A DNA stretch of 64,000 nt from Advenella alkanexedens (GTDB taxonomy: Bacteria; Pseudomonadota; Gammaproteobacteria; Burkholderiales; Burkholderiaceae_B), in contig NZ_JAHSPR010000004.1 of assembly GCF_019132845.1 (NCBI RefSeq), forward strand, positions 186,001 through 250,000, in the 5' to 3' direction. How positions within the stretch are numbered: the first letter of the stretch is position 1; each line of letters starts with the position of its first letter. A program made the translations under genes and the position numbers. The notes under the pieces are model-generated. The model did not search any database, was not told the DNA's origin, and saw only the letters and a program-made list of their open reading frames with translations. Below are positions 28,079 through 36,765 of this stretch, piece after piece.

Positions 28079-29269
28079 TCATACATCCAGAATCTGCTTG
28101 GCAATAATGGATTTCTGAACTTCTGTCGTACCACCGTAAATCGTGGTTTTGCGCATATCAAAATAATTGGCCGATGCGGCTGCCGCAAACGGGTGTCCCG
28201 GTCCAAACACATCCTCTCCGGCTTCCAGCCAGGACGGGCTATAAGGCCAGCTGTTCAAGCCCATGACTTCAAGCTGCAGGCGTGCCAGATCCTGCTGGAT
28301 TTCCGAACCACGGATTTTCAGGACGGACGCCTGTGGGCCCGGACCTTGCGTACTGTCTGCCGCCACGCGCAACAACATCATTTCAAGGGAAAGAATATCC
28401 GCCTCAATCAGGGAAATCCGGTCTTTCATGCGAACATCCTGGTTGGCCGGCTTGCCATTCCACTGTACTTCAGCGGCCAGGTTTTTAAGGATCTGCAACT
28501 CGCGATAACATAAACCGATACCGGCAATACCGGTACGCTCATGACCCAGCAGATATTTGGCATAAGTCCAGCCTTCGTTTTCGTTACCCACCAGGTTTTC
28601 ATAAGGCACTTTGACATTTTCCAGCCAAACCTCATTCACGTCATGGCCGCCATCCAGCGTTTTAATGGGGCGCACCGTCACGCCAGGCTGTCGCATATCA
28701 ATCAACAGCATGGAAATACCGCGTTGTGGCTTGGCATCAGGATCGGTACGAACCAGGCAGAACATCCAGTCGGCATACTGACCAAGCGTGGTCCAGGTTT
28801 TTTGCCCGTTCACCACATAACCTTCAGGGGTTTTCTCGGCACGGGTTTTCAGTGAAGCCAGGTCAGAGCCCGAACCCGGTTCGGAATAACCCTGGCACCA
28901 CCAATCTTCAATTCTTAACATGCGAGGCAAAAAGCGCCGCTGCATTTCAGGACTGGCATATTTCATCAAGACAGGACCAATCATGCTTAGGCCAAACGGC
29001 AGCAGGCGAGGGGCCCCACCCTTAAAGCTTTCAATTTCAAAAATCAGTTTTTGCAATGCACTCCAGCCGGTCCCACCGAACTCGACCGGCCAGCTGGGTG
29101 CACCCCAACCATGATCATCCAGCACACGATGCCAACGGATGTAATCATTGTTATCCAGCCTTTGGTGTTTGAACACCTTGTCTTTAATGTCCTGGGGCAA
29201 GGACGTTGCCACAAACTGCCTGACCTCTTCCCGAAATGCAATATCTTCCTGCGTTAAATTCAGATCCAT
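28079..29269 (-). CDS. Acyl-CoA dehydrogenase
   Basis: 396-residue dehydrogenase, first gene of the leftward operon. It has the FAD/substrate region WWCQGYSEPGSGSDLASLKTRAEK, KTWTTLGQYADWMFCLVRTD and the C-terminal YGGTTEVQKSIIAKQIL. The catalytic Glu of the usual FadE position is not obvious (Gly-Gly-Thr-Thr-Glu instead of Glu-Gly-Thr). Start ATG 29269 is preceded by GGAGG; an ATG 4 codons upstream is too close to that site. Together with the next gene it probably forms a heteromeric alpha2-beta2 dehydrogenase. Confidence 0.9.
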   Translation of the reverse strand: MDLNLTQEDIAFREEVRQFVATSLPQDIKDKVFKHQRLDNNDYIRWHRVLDDHGWGAPSWPVEFGGTGWSALQKLIFEIESFKGGAPRLLPFGLSMIGPVLMKYASPEMQRRFLPRMLRIEDWWCQGYSEPGSGSDLASLKTRAEKTPEGYVVNGQKTWTTLGQYADWMFCLVRTDPDAKPQRGISMLLIDMRQPGVTVRPIKTLDGGHDVNEVWLENVKVPYENLVGNENEGWTYAKYLLGHERTGIAGIGLCYRELQILKNLAAEVQWNGKPANQDVRMKDRISLIEADILSLEMMLLRVAADSTQGPGPQASVLKIRGSEIQQDLARLQLEVMGLNSWPYSPSWLEAGEDVFGPGHPFAAAASANYFDMRKTTIYGGTTEVQKSIIAKQILDV

Positions 29270-29418
29270 AATGTCCTCCATTTTTTAATTCATGCTATGA
29301 CACTACAAAAAACAGGGTTTCACAATTTACTTTTTTGGAACCCCCCATTCAAGAAAGGCTGAAGCGAAAAACATATCAGTATCCCGTCGTATTAGTAGAA
29401 ACCATAATTAAATCCGTC

Positions 29419-29453
29419 TTAAGACAGACTTCATAAAAACAAGATTGTCTTAA
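29419..29453. promoter_or_regulatory. Inverted TTAAGACA/TGTCTTAA pair, candidate operator
   Basis: TTAAGACA at 29419-29426 and its exact reverse complement TGTCTTAA at 29446-29453 (27 bases centre to centre); a further GTCTTAAGAC palindrome sits at 29416-29425. It lies between the divergent dehydrogenase operon and the DUF35/thiolase operon, where a shared regulator would act. The motif is not seen near the LysR gene at 37674. Confidence 0.5.
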
Positions 29454-29518
29454 ATTTCATATAGAGGAATACTGTAGCCCACTATGAATACGTTTATTAT
29501 CACTTTACGAGAATTTTC

Positions 29519-29908
29519 ATGACGCAAAATAAATCTCTAAGCGTGGGTGCCGAAAAGCATTACCACGATCAACTTGCCCAGGGAAACTTCCTGATTCAAC
29601 GCTGCAGCGATTGCAGCAAAAGTATTTTCTTTCCACGCATGGTCTGCCCAAACTGTGGTTCGGATGAACTTGAATGGTACGCACCCTCAGGTAAGGGAAC
29701 CGTTTACTCCACCACTGTTATCCGCCGCAAACCGGACGCAGGTGGTGACTATAACGTTGCCCTGATCGACCTGGATGAAGGTCCGCGCATGATGGCGCAT
29801 GTGGAAGGCATTGCACCCGATGAGGTGAAAATCGGCCAGAAAGTCCAGGCAGGCATTCGCCAGTCTGGCGACCAGAACATCGTTATTTTCACACCAGCAG
29901 GAGCATAA
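29519..29908 (+). CDS. DUF35 OB-fold/zinc-ribbon acyl-CoA-associated protein
   Basis: 129 residues: an N-terminal rubredoxin-like zinc ribbon with Cys29, Cys32, Cys43 and Cys46 (CSDCS, CPNC) followed by an OB fold (GTVYSTTVIRRKP, EGPRMMAHVEG). DUF35 proteins are known to bind CoA esters and to serve as obligate partners of thiolase-fold proteins, e.g. ChsH2 with the aldolase Ltp2, and archaeal acetoacetyl-CoA thiolase complexes. The following gene, 2 bases away, is a thiolase-fold protein, so the two are very likely a complex. Confidence 0.9.
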   Translation: MTQNKSLSVGAEKHYHDQLAQGNFLIQRCSDCSKSIFFPRMVCPNCGSDELEWYAPSGKGTVYSTTVIRRKPDAGGDYNVALIDLDEGPRMMAHVEGIAPDEVKIGQKVQAGIRQSGDQNIVIFTPAGA

Positions 29909-29910
29909 AA

Positions 29911-31083
29911 ATGATTGACAAAAAACTAAGGGGTGCTGCCGCTGTTGTCGGTGTAGGGCAAGCAGGTCTGGGTATGGCAACCGGTTACACCGAAATGGAA
30001 ATCCTGATCCAGGCGGCCAAGCGTGCCGTTGATGATGCAGGCCTGACCATGCAGGATATTGATGGCATTGCCACCGCCAGCGTAGCTTCCACCATGTGGG
30101 TCATGCCGGTTATCGAACACCTGGGTATTCGTCCCACCTTTATTGACAGCACCATGATTGGCGGCTCCAGCTTTGTAGCTCATTTAATGCCGGCGATCCA
30201 GGCACTGGAATCCGGTCAATGCAATGCCGTACTGGTCTGCTATGGCAGCACACAGCGCACCTCTACGCTTAGCCGCAGCGCCATCGGCAATATGCGCAAG
30301 CAAATGGATCCACAGCCTTATGAAAATCCGTACAACCCGCTGAGTCCGCTCAGCTCCTACGCTTTGGCTGCAGCACGTCACATGCATCAGTACGGCACCA
30401 CCCGTGAAAACCTGGCTGAAGTGGCCGTTGCAGCACGTAAATGGGCACAAATGAACCCGGAAGCCACCATGCGTGATCCACTCACGATTGAAGACGTCCT
30501 GTCCTCAAAAATGGTTTCCGACCCACTCACCGTTCGTGACTGCTGTCTGGTCACCGATGGAGCCGGTGCATTCGTGCTGGTACGTGCCGACCGCGCCAAA
30601 AACATGAAACAAAAACCAGTGTATGTCCTGGGTAACTCAACCGCCTGCTGGAACCGCCAGATTTCCTCCATGCAAGACCTGACCGTTACCGCGGCACAAC
30701 AATCAGGCAAGATCGCCTTTGAAATGGCCGGCGTAAAACCGTCTGATATTGATGTGGTCGAAGTATATGACGCCTTTACCATTAACACGATCCTGTTCCT
30801 GGAAGACCTGGGTTTCTGCAAAAAAGGCGAAGGCGGTGCATTCGTGAGCAATGGCAATATTGCCCCAGGCGGCATCTTGCCAGTCAACACCAACGGCGGT
30901 GGCCTGTCCTGCGTTCACCCCGGCATGTATGGCATTTTCATCCTGATCGAAGCAGTACGTCAATTGCGTGGCAGCTGTGGCGAGCGCCAGGTGAACGGTG
31001 CTCAACTGGCAGTTGTCCATGGCAATGGCGGTACGCTGTCAAGCCAGTCAACCGCTATTCTGGGCACCGCTGAAACACTTTAA
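29911..31083 (+). CDS. Thiolase-fold protein lacking catalytic cysteines (SCP2/Ltp2-like)
   Basis: 390-residue protein of the thiolase/lipid-transfer family. Where thiolases carry the nucleophilic Cys the sequence reads IGGSSF (84-88), and the second Cys near the end is replaced by HGNGGTLSSQ; neither catalytic Cys is kept. Conserved are YDAFT (286-290) and GGGLSCVHPGM (His336). This pattern fits Ltp2-type retro-aldolases, which split a 3-hydroxy (tertiary) acyl-CoA without CoA-thiolysis, and not true thiolases. Adjacent to the DUF35 gene with 2 bases spacing. Function as an aldolase is inferred. Confidence 0.87.
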   Translation: MIDKKLRGAAAVVGVGQAGLGMATGYTEMEILIQAAKRAVDDAGLTMQDIDGIATASVASTMWVMPVIEHLGIRPTFIDSTMIGGSSFVAHLMPAIQALESGQCNAVLVCYGSTQRTSTLSRSAIGNMRKQMDPQPYENPYNPLSPLSSYALAAARHMHQYGTTRENLAEVAVAARKWAQMNPEATMRDPLTIEDVLSSKMVSDPLTVRDCCLVTDGAGAFVLVRADRAKNMKQKPVYVLGNSTACWNRQISSMQDLTVTAAQQSGKIAFEMAGVKPSDIDVVEVYDAFTINTILFLEDLGFCKKGEGGAFVSNGNIAPGGILPVNTNGGGLSCVHPGMYGIFILIEAVRQLRGSCGERQVNGAQLAVVHGNGGTLSSQSTAILGTAETL

Positions 31084-31167
31084 GTGTTAATAAAAAACTT
31101 AAATTCACCCAACCGGCCCTTTCCAGAAAAGGGCCGGCAAACCCATAACCATAAGACCGGAGACATT

Positions 31168-32130
31168 ATGAAACGTATTAAATCAGTACTGGCCCTTTCG
31201 CTTGGCATTTTGTTCAGCACCTCTGCCATGGCTGAATGGCCAGAACAAAATATCACGATTATTGTGCCCGCTGCGCCTGGTGGTACCACGGATATTGCGG
31301 CCCGTATCCTCAGTGAAAAAATGGGCAAGGAACTGGGTCAAAGCGTTGTGGTTGAAAACAAGGCGGGTGCCGCTGGCATTATCGGTACCCAGGCACTGGT
31401 ACGATCCAAACCCGATGGTTATACCTTGATCATGGGTAACATTGGCCCCAATGCCATTAACTACAGCCTGTACGATTCACTTCCCTATAAAAAAGAAGAT
31501 TTCGCCCCCATCTCCCTGGTTATTTCAGTACCCAATGTACTGGTTGTCAATGAGCAAACACCTGTCAATACGGTTGACGAACTGATCAAGTACGTTTCCG
31601 AGAACAAGCAGCACCAAACGTTTGGTTCATCTGGCAAAGGCCAGTCTCCGCATATGTCGGCAGAAATGTTCATGCAACGCGCCAACCTGAAAGCCGAGCA
31701 TATTCCCTATAAAGGCGCCGGCCCTGCCGTCAGCGCCCTGCTTGGCAATCAATACACCTTCATGATTGACAACCTGCCCAGCTCACTGCCTTCCATCAAG
31801 TCTGGCAAGTTCAAGGCACTGGCAGTGACCAGCGATGAACGGGTTGCCGAACTGCCCGACGTGCCCACCATGAAAGAAGCCGGTATTGACAACATGGTGG
31901 TGACCGCATGGTTTGGCCTGCTGGCACCGGCCGGCACCCCCGATGATGTGGTTAACAAGCTTCATAAAGCCGCCAAAAATGCCCTGGAAAGCGAGGACGT
32001 AAAAGCCCGTTTTGCCGCCATGGGCGGCCAGCCGGGTGGCAACACGCCTGCAGAGTTTGCCAAATTCATTGAAGACCAGCAAGCCTTGTGGGCCGATACC
32101 GTTAAAGCGGCCAATCTGAAAATGGACTAA
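31168..32130 (+). CDS. Bug-family periplasmic solute receptor (TctC-like)
   Basis: 320-residue extracytoplasmic receptor for organic acids. Signal peptide MKRIKSVLALSLGILFSTSAMAEW; the mature protein starts with WPEQNITIIVPAAPGGTTDIAARILS and has the ligand-loop signature KAGAAGIIGTQALVRSKPDGYTL, both typical of Bug proteins, whose closed fold grips a carboxylate. ATG 31168 is preceded by CCGGAGAC; an open frame continues upstream only to a GTG without ribosome site. No membrane partner (TctA/TctB) is in the window. Between the thiolase-fold gene and the CoA-transferase genes. Confidence 0.9.
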   Translation: MKRIKSVLALSLGILFSTSAMAEWPEQNITIIVPAAPGGTTDIAARILSEKMGKELGQSVVVENKAGAAGIIGTQALVRSKPDGYTLIMGNIGPNAINYSLYDSLPYKKEDFAPISLVISVPNVLVVNEQTPVNTVDELIKYVSENKQHQTFGSSGKGQSPHMSAEMFMQRANLKAEHIPYKGAGPAVSALLGNQYTFMIDNLPSSLPSIKSGKFKALAVTSDERVAELPDVPTMKEAGIDNMVVTAWFGLLAPAGTPDDVVNKLHKAAKNALESEDVKARFAAMGGQPGGNTPAEFAKFIEDQQALWADTVKAANLKMD

Positions 32131-32138
32131 CACTTAGC

Positions 32139-32813
32139 ATGATCAATAAAATCGTTTCATCCCATCTTGAAGCGCTGGAACAAATCCCCAACGGTGCCTC
32201 CGTCATCGTTGGCGGTTTTGGGGATGCCGGCATTCCTTTCGAGCTGCTGGCCAGCCTTCAGAAGATCGGCACCAAAGACCTGACGATCATCAGCAATAAC
32301 GCGGGTACCCGCGAAATCGGCATAGCCGGCCTGATCAAAAACGGACAGGTTCGCAAGATCATCTGTTCGCACCCACGCCCGCCTTTATCGGATGTGTTTG
32401 CCCAAGCCTACCGTGCCGGCAAAGTGGAGCTTGAATGCATGCCCCAAGGCACACTGGCCGAGCGCCTGCGCGCAGCCGGTGCCGGTCTGGGCCCCTTCTT
32501 TACACCCACCGGTTATGGCACCCGTGTTGCCGAAGGCAAAGAACAACGTGTTGTTGATGGCGTAGGCTATATTCTTGAACAACCCCTGCACGGTGATTTC
32601 GCCCTGATCAAAGCCCATTTGGGGGATCGCTGGGGGAACCTGACTTATCGCTGGGCCGCCCGCAATTTCAATCCCGTTATGAGTACGGCAGCCAAAAACA
32701 CGATCGCCCAGGTTGACCGGATTGTAGAACTGGGGGAAATTCACCCCGAACACGTCATGACACCTGGTATTTTTGTCAAATCAATTGTTCTGGCAGGAGC
32801 TGGCAATGTCTAG
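32139..32813 (+). CDS. 3-oxoacid/3-oxoadipate-type CoA-transferase subunit A
   Basis: Alpha subunit of a class I CoA-transferase, 224 residues. Typical GGFGDAGIPFELLASLQKIGTKDLTIISNNAGT glycine loop near residue 23, and GFFTP-like GPFFTPTGYGTRVAEGKE in the middle. With subunit B it moves CoA from succinyl- or acetyl-CoA to an acid. The sequence resembles PcaI/ScoA but the acceptor is not predictable from sequence. Overlaps the subunit B gene by 8 bases, indicating coupled translation in stoichiometric amounts. Confidence 0.9.
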   Translation: MINKIVSSHLEALEQIPNGASVIVGGFGDAGIPFELLASLQKIGTKDLTIISNNAGTREIGIAGLIKNGQVRKIICSHPRPPLSDVFAQAYRAGKVELECMPQGTLAERLRAAGAGLGPFFTPTGYGTRVAEGKEQRVVDGVGYILEQPLHGDFALIKAHLGDRWGNLTYRWAARNFNPVMSTAAKNTIAQVDRIVELGEIHPEHVMTPGIFVKSIVLAGAGNV

Positions 32814-33507
32814 TATTACTTCATTGAACCGGGCCCAGATTGCCAAACTTGTCGCCCAAACCCTGCCCGATGGCGTCTACGTGAACCTGGGCATTGGCAT
32901 GCCAACCCTGGTTGCCGATTATCTGCCCGAAGACCGGGAAATCATTCTTCACAGCGAAAACGGCATTTTAGGGATGGGTCGCACGGCCATTGATCATGAA
33001 ATTGATTACGACATCATCAATGCCAGCCGCACACCCATCACGCTTCTGGAAGGCGCTTCCATCACCGAGCACACCAATTCTTTTGCCATGATGCGAGGCG
33101 GTCACCTGGACTATTCCATTCTGGGTGGCTTTCAGGTAGCCGTAAACGGAGACCTGGCCAACTGGATTACCGATGCACCTGATGCCATCGCAGCCATTGG
33201 CGGTGCCATGGACCTGGCTGTTGGCGCCAAAAATGTCATTGTCATGCTGGATCATACCACCCGGGACGGACAGCCCAAATTGCTGAATGCCTGCACTTAT
33301 CCGCTTACCGGTATCAGCGTGGTTGATTGGGTCTATACCGACTTGGCCGTGATTGAAGTGAAAGACAATGCCTTTCACGTACATGCCATGGTAGACGGTT
33401 TAAGCCTTGAAGACCTGCAGGCAAAAACCGAAGGCAAGCTGGTGGCGGAAACACCACCCAAAAAAATCCTTCTGGACAAGAACCAGCAACCTTATTACAG
33501 CAACTAA
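32806..33507 (+). CDS. 3-oxoacid/3-oxoadipate-type CoA-transferase subunit B
   Basis: Beta subunit of the class I CoA-transferase, 233 residues. The catalytic glutamate is Glu51 in HSENGILGMG, the SENG motif forming the glutamyl-CoA thioester. NLGIGMPTLVADYL and GGAMDLAVGAKNVIVMLDHTTRDGQPKLL are conserved. Start ATG 32806 has GGCAGGAGC; an upstream in-frame start at 32773 would overlap subunit A further and lacks a site. Adjacent genes suggest it activates the acid taken up here. Confidence 0.92.
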   Translation: MSSITSLNRAQIAKLVAQTLPDGVYVNLGIGMPTLVADYLPEDREIILHSENGILGMGRTAIDHEIDYDIINASRTPITLLEGASITEHTNSFAMMRGGHLDYSILGGFQVAVNGDLANWITDAPDAIAAIGGAMDLAVGAKNVIVMLDHTTRDGQPKLLNACTYPLTGISVVDWVYTDLAVIEVKDNAFHVHAMVDGLSLEDLQAKTEGKLVAETPPKKILLDKNQQPYYSN

Positions 33508-33540
33508 GCGGTTCCAAAAAATAAATCGAGGAGACATAAA

Positions 33541-34533
33541 ATGAAAGCATCAAAAACGATCGTTGCAAAATTATTGGCAGGCATGGGAACCGTATTATTT
33601 TGTGGCGGATTGACGGTTGCCCACGCACAAGCCGACAATTTCCCAACCAAGCCAGTCACCTTGCTTATTCCTTACCCTCCTGGTGGCAGTGCCGACATGC
33701 TGGCTCGCCCGGTTGCCGCGCAAATGCAAAAAGCCCTGGGCCAGCCCATTGTGATTGAATACAAGCCGGGTGCTGGCGGCAGCATTGCCACTTCCCAACT
33801 GGCAAGATCAAAGCCTGATGGTTATACCGTCCTGATGGTACTGGCTGCGCATGCCATCAATCCAAGCATGTACGCCTCATTGCCTTACAACACTGAAGAG
33901 GATTTTGCACCGGTATCCCTGTTGGCCACCCTGCCCATGCTTGTTGCTGCGCCCCACAAGACACCGGCTAACAATATCAGTGAACTCATCGACTACGCCA
34001 AAAAGAATCCGGGGGCCCTTACCTTTGCCTCGGCAGGCAATGGCAACACCAGCCACCTGGCCGCAGAACTGTTCAAGGCAGCCACCGACACCGATATGAT
34101 TCATGTTCCTTACAAGGGCAGTGGCCCGGCAGTCGTCGCCTTGTTGGGCGGGGAAGTCTCCCTGATGTTTGACAGCATTTCCACTTCCATGCCACACGTT
34201 AAAAGCGGCAAGCTAAAAAGCCTGGCCGTAACCGGGAAAAACCGTTCAAACGTATTGCCCGATGTCCCTACCGTTAGCGAATCTGGCCTGCCCGACTTTA
34301 CGGTTGACGGCTGGTACGGAATTATTGCCCCGGCCAAAACACCTGATGCGATTGTCGAGAAACTGAACAAGGCATTTGTTGATGCGGCCAATGATCCTGA
34401 AATTAAAAAACAACTCAACAGTTACGGCTACGAAATCACCGGTTCAACACCGGATGAATTTAAACAACATATCAGCAGCGAAATCCAGAAATGGAAAGTG
34501 GCCGTTGAAAAATCAGGTGCCAAAGTTCAATAA
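33541..34533 (+). CDS. Bug-family periplasmic solute receptor
   Basis: 330 residues. Signal peptide ends near THAHA-like GLTVAHAQA (about residue 31); the mature part starts FPTKPVTLLIPYPPGGSADMLARPVAAQM and contains YKPGAGGSIATSQLARSKPDGYTVLM, as in Bug proteins. Second of three receptors in this operon, 33 bases after the CoA-transferase with GAGGAGAC as ribosome site. No TctAB genes nearby; it might share a membrane part encoded elsewhere or act as a sensor. Confidence 0.9.
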   Translation: MKASKTIVAKLLAGMGTVLFCGGLTVAHAQADNFPTKPVTLLIPYPPGGSADMLARPVAAQMQKALGQPIVIEYKPGAGGSIATSQLARSKPDGYTVLMVLAAHAINPSMYASLPYNTEEDFAPVSLLATLPMLVAAPHKTPANNISELIDYAKKNPGALTFASAGNGNTSHLAAELFKAATDTDMIHVPYKGSGPAVVALLGGEVSLMFDSISTSMPHVKSGKLKSLAVTGKNRSNVLPDVPTVSESGLPDFTVDGWYGIIAPAKTPDAIVEKLNKAFVDAANDPEIKKQLNSYGYEITGSTPDEFKQHISSEIQKWKVAVEKSGAKVQ

Positions 34534-34569
34534 CTTTTGGCACATCTAAAATTTTAATTTTGAACTTTT

Positions 34570-34587
34570 TTAAGGCATTTGCCTTAA
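34570..34587. promoter_or_regulatory. 18-bp palindrome between two receptor genes
   Basis: TTAAGGCATTTGCCTTAA, two perfect 8-base arms, preceded by a T-run and followed 22 bases later by the next gene start. It could be an operator or an attenuating hairpin. Confidence 0.4.
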
Positions 34588-34609
34588 GATTGTATCTTCT
34601 GGAGACCCT

Positions 34610-35587
34610 ATGTTAGTCAAGAAACTATTGGTGGCAGCAACTGCCCTTACTGCCCTGTCCGCTTCAATGTCTGCCTTTGCGGCAGAATGGCCGGATCGTC
34701 CCATCAAACTGCTGGTTGGTTATGCGGCAGGCGGACCGGTTGATACCGCAGCCCGTTCATTTGCGAAATTCCTGTCCGATGAACTCAAGCAATCCGTCGT
34801 GATTGAAAACAAAACCGGTGCCAGTGGCATGATTGCCGCCGAAACCGTCATTCGTTCCAAACCCGATGGCTATACCCTGTATTTTATTGCCAGCCCTACC
34901 CCCACCATCACGCCACATATCCAGAAATCAGCCAACCTCAATCTTGACAAAGACTTTACCTATATTGGCAATATTGTTGACTACACCAACGTTCTGGTCG
35001 CCAACAAAGACCTGCCCATCAAATCCGTCAAGGAACTGGTTGAATACGCCAAGGCCAACCCCAACGCCATTTCTTTCGGTTCTGCCGGTATTGGTTCTTC
35101 CAACCAGCTGTCTGCCGAGTTAATGAAGCAAAAAACGGGTACGGAAATGCTGCATGTACCTTACCGCGGCAATGCCCCCGCCATGGTTGACGTGATGAGC
35201 GGCAAGATTTCTTTCATGTTTGACATTAGCGGCACCGCCATTTCTTATATCAACGGTGACAAAGTGCGCCCGCTGGCCGTCACATCAGCCACTCGCAACA
35301 AGGCACTGCCCGATGTACCGACCATGATCGAAGCCGGCATTGAAGACTATGCCGTAACCGGATGGTATGCCCTGGTTGGCCCCGCAGGCTTGCCGGAAAA
35401 TGTTGTAAAGCGTCTTGAAGTGGCCCTGCAAAACATTGACCAAAACCCCGAGTTTGACAAACTGATGGAAACCGGTGGCTACACCCGAACATTCAGTAAC
35501 GGCGCTGACCTGAAAGCCAAAGTGGATCGTGAGTACAAGCTTTGGGAAGCAGTGATTGAGAAAGCGGGTATCCAGCCAAATCAATAA
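34610..35587 (+). CDS. Bug-family periplasmic solute receptor
   Basis: 325 residues. Signal peptide KKLLVAATALTALSASMSAFAAEWP; the mature N-terminus WPDRPIKLLVGYAAGGPVDTAARSFAKFL and KTGASGMIAAETVIRSKPDGYTLYF match Bug receptors. ATG 34610 follows TCTGGAGACCC. Last gene of the rightward operon, ended by a strong bidirectional hairpin at 35608. Confidence 0.9.
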   Translation: MLVKKLLVAATALTALSASMSAFAAEWPDRPIKLLVGYAAGGPVDTAARSFAKFLSDELKQSVVIENKTGASGMIAAETVIRSKPDGYTLYFIASPTPTITPHIQKSANLNLDKDFTYIGNIVDYTNVLVANKDLPIKSVKELVEYAKANPNAISFGSAGIGSSNQLSAELMKQKTGTEMLHVPYRGNAPAMVDVMSGKISFMFDISGTAISYINGDKVRPLAVTSATRNKALPDVPTMIEAGIEDYAVTGWYALVGPAGLPENVVKRLEVALQNIDQNPEFDKLMETGGYTRTFSNGADLKAKVDREYKLWEAVIEKAGIQPNQ

Positions 35588-35607
35588 TCCGGCGAACCTG
35601 TTCCATA

Positions 35608-35640
35608 TAAAAAAATCCGGCCATATGGCCGGATTTTTTA
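35608..35640. terminator. Bidirectional terminator between convergent receptor genes
   Basis: Nearly perfect palindrome with A-run, stem TCCGGCCA/TGGCCGGA and T-run, 20 bases after the rightward receptor and 21 bases after the leftward one. Confidence 0.9.
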
Positions 35641-35661
35641 TCGGGTGGCAAAACTCAAACT

Positions 35662-36660
35662 TTAACCCTGAACTTTAATGTTGGCATTCTGGATCGTATC
35701 GCGCCACTTCTTGATTTCAACATCCAGGAACTGGCCAAACTCTTCAGGCGTTGTAGGCATGGGCTCAGAGCCGGAACCGTTCATTTTTTCAATAATCTCG
35801 GGCGTATTCAGGCTTTCATTCATGTCTGCATTCAGCTTTTTAATAACATCAGCCGGTGTGCCTTTGGGGGCAAACAGACCACTCCAGGAATAAGCCTCAT
35901 AGCCAGGCAAACCGGATTCAGCAATGGTGGGGACATCAGGTGCCAAGGCAGAGCGCTCTTTATTGCCCACACCCAACGGGATCACCTTACCGCTTTTAAT
36001 AAAGGGCAAGGCAGAAGTGGCATCGGCAAACATTAACTGTACCTGCCCACCCACCAGATCCTGTACCGCAGGTGCACTGCCTTTGTAAGGAATGTGCTGC
36101 AACTGGACATCCGCCATACTGGCAAACAATTCGCCTGCCAGGTGCGTACCGCCACCCGTACCTGATGAACTGTAAGAAATGGTATTGGGCTTTTCTTTGG
36201 CCAGGTCAATCAATTCCTGGACCGACTTCACATTCAGCGAAGGATGGGCCACCAGAATTAACGGAAAACGCGCAACACCCCCGACAGGCTCAAAATCTTT
36301 CTGGGCATCGTAACCCAGATTGTCGTTCAGACTGGGCAAAATGGCATGATGAATAGCTGTAAAGAAATAGTTGTAACCATCGGGTTTGGCCTTGGCGGAA
36401 TATCGGGCACCCACAATACCACCTGCTCCCGCCTTGTTATCAATCACGATGGGCTGCTTCCATTTATCATTCAAGGGTGCAGTCACAATGCGGGCTGCCG
36501 TATCAACCGGACCGCCTGGTGCAAATGGCACCACAAAATTAACCGCCTGCTCTGGCCACTTGTCGGCATCCGCCCAACTGGCGCCAAAAGGCAAACCTGA
36601 CACCACTACGGCTGCCAATGTTTTAATAACTGCTCTGCGATGTTTGAATAAGACCGGCAT
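35662..36660 (-). CDS. Bug-family periplasmic solute receptor
   Basis: 332 residues. Signal peptide FKHRRAVIKTLAAVVVSGLPFGASWADA; mature start WPEQAVNFVVPFAPGGPVDTAARIVTAPLN and KAGAGGIVGARYSAKAKPDGYNYFF are Bug signatures. The leftward orientation, opposite to the other three, and the LysR gene 105 bases upstream in the same direction suggest a separate unit. Substrate unknown. Confidence 0.9.
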   Translation of the reverse strand: MPVLFKHRRAVIKTLAAVVVSGLPFGASWADADKWPEQAVNFVVPFAPGGPVDTAARIVTAPLNDKWKQPIVIDNKAGAGGIVGARYSAKAKPDGYNYFFTAIHHAILPSLNDNLGYDAQKDFEPVGGVARFPLILVAHPSLNVKSVQELIDLAKEKPNTISYSSSGTGGGTHLAGELFASMADVQLQHIPYKGSAPAVQDLVGGQVQLMFADATSALPFIKSGKVIPLGVGNKERSALAPDVPTIAESGLPGYEAYSWSGLFAPKGTPADVIKKLNADMNESLNTPEIIEKMNGSGSEPMPTTPEEFGQFLDVEIKKWRDTIQNANIKVQG

Positions 36661-36765
36661 GATTAACGTCTCCTTTATTTACTTAACCGCCAATTATGCC
36701 GTTTCTTTTTATCTTTTAACCCTTTTCTTTTTAAAAGACATCCCTCATGAAATTGAAAGCCATGC

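Noticed and set aside
27017-28513. Open frame of 498 codons on the plus strand opposite the two acyl-CoA dehydrogenases
   Set aside because: Its codons mirror two well-supported minus-strand genes; the protein is Gln/His/Arg-rich with no recognised domain. A shadow frame.
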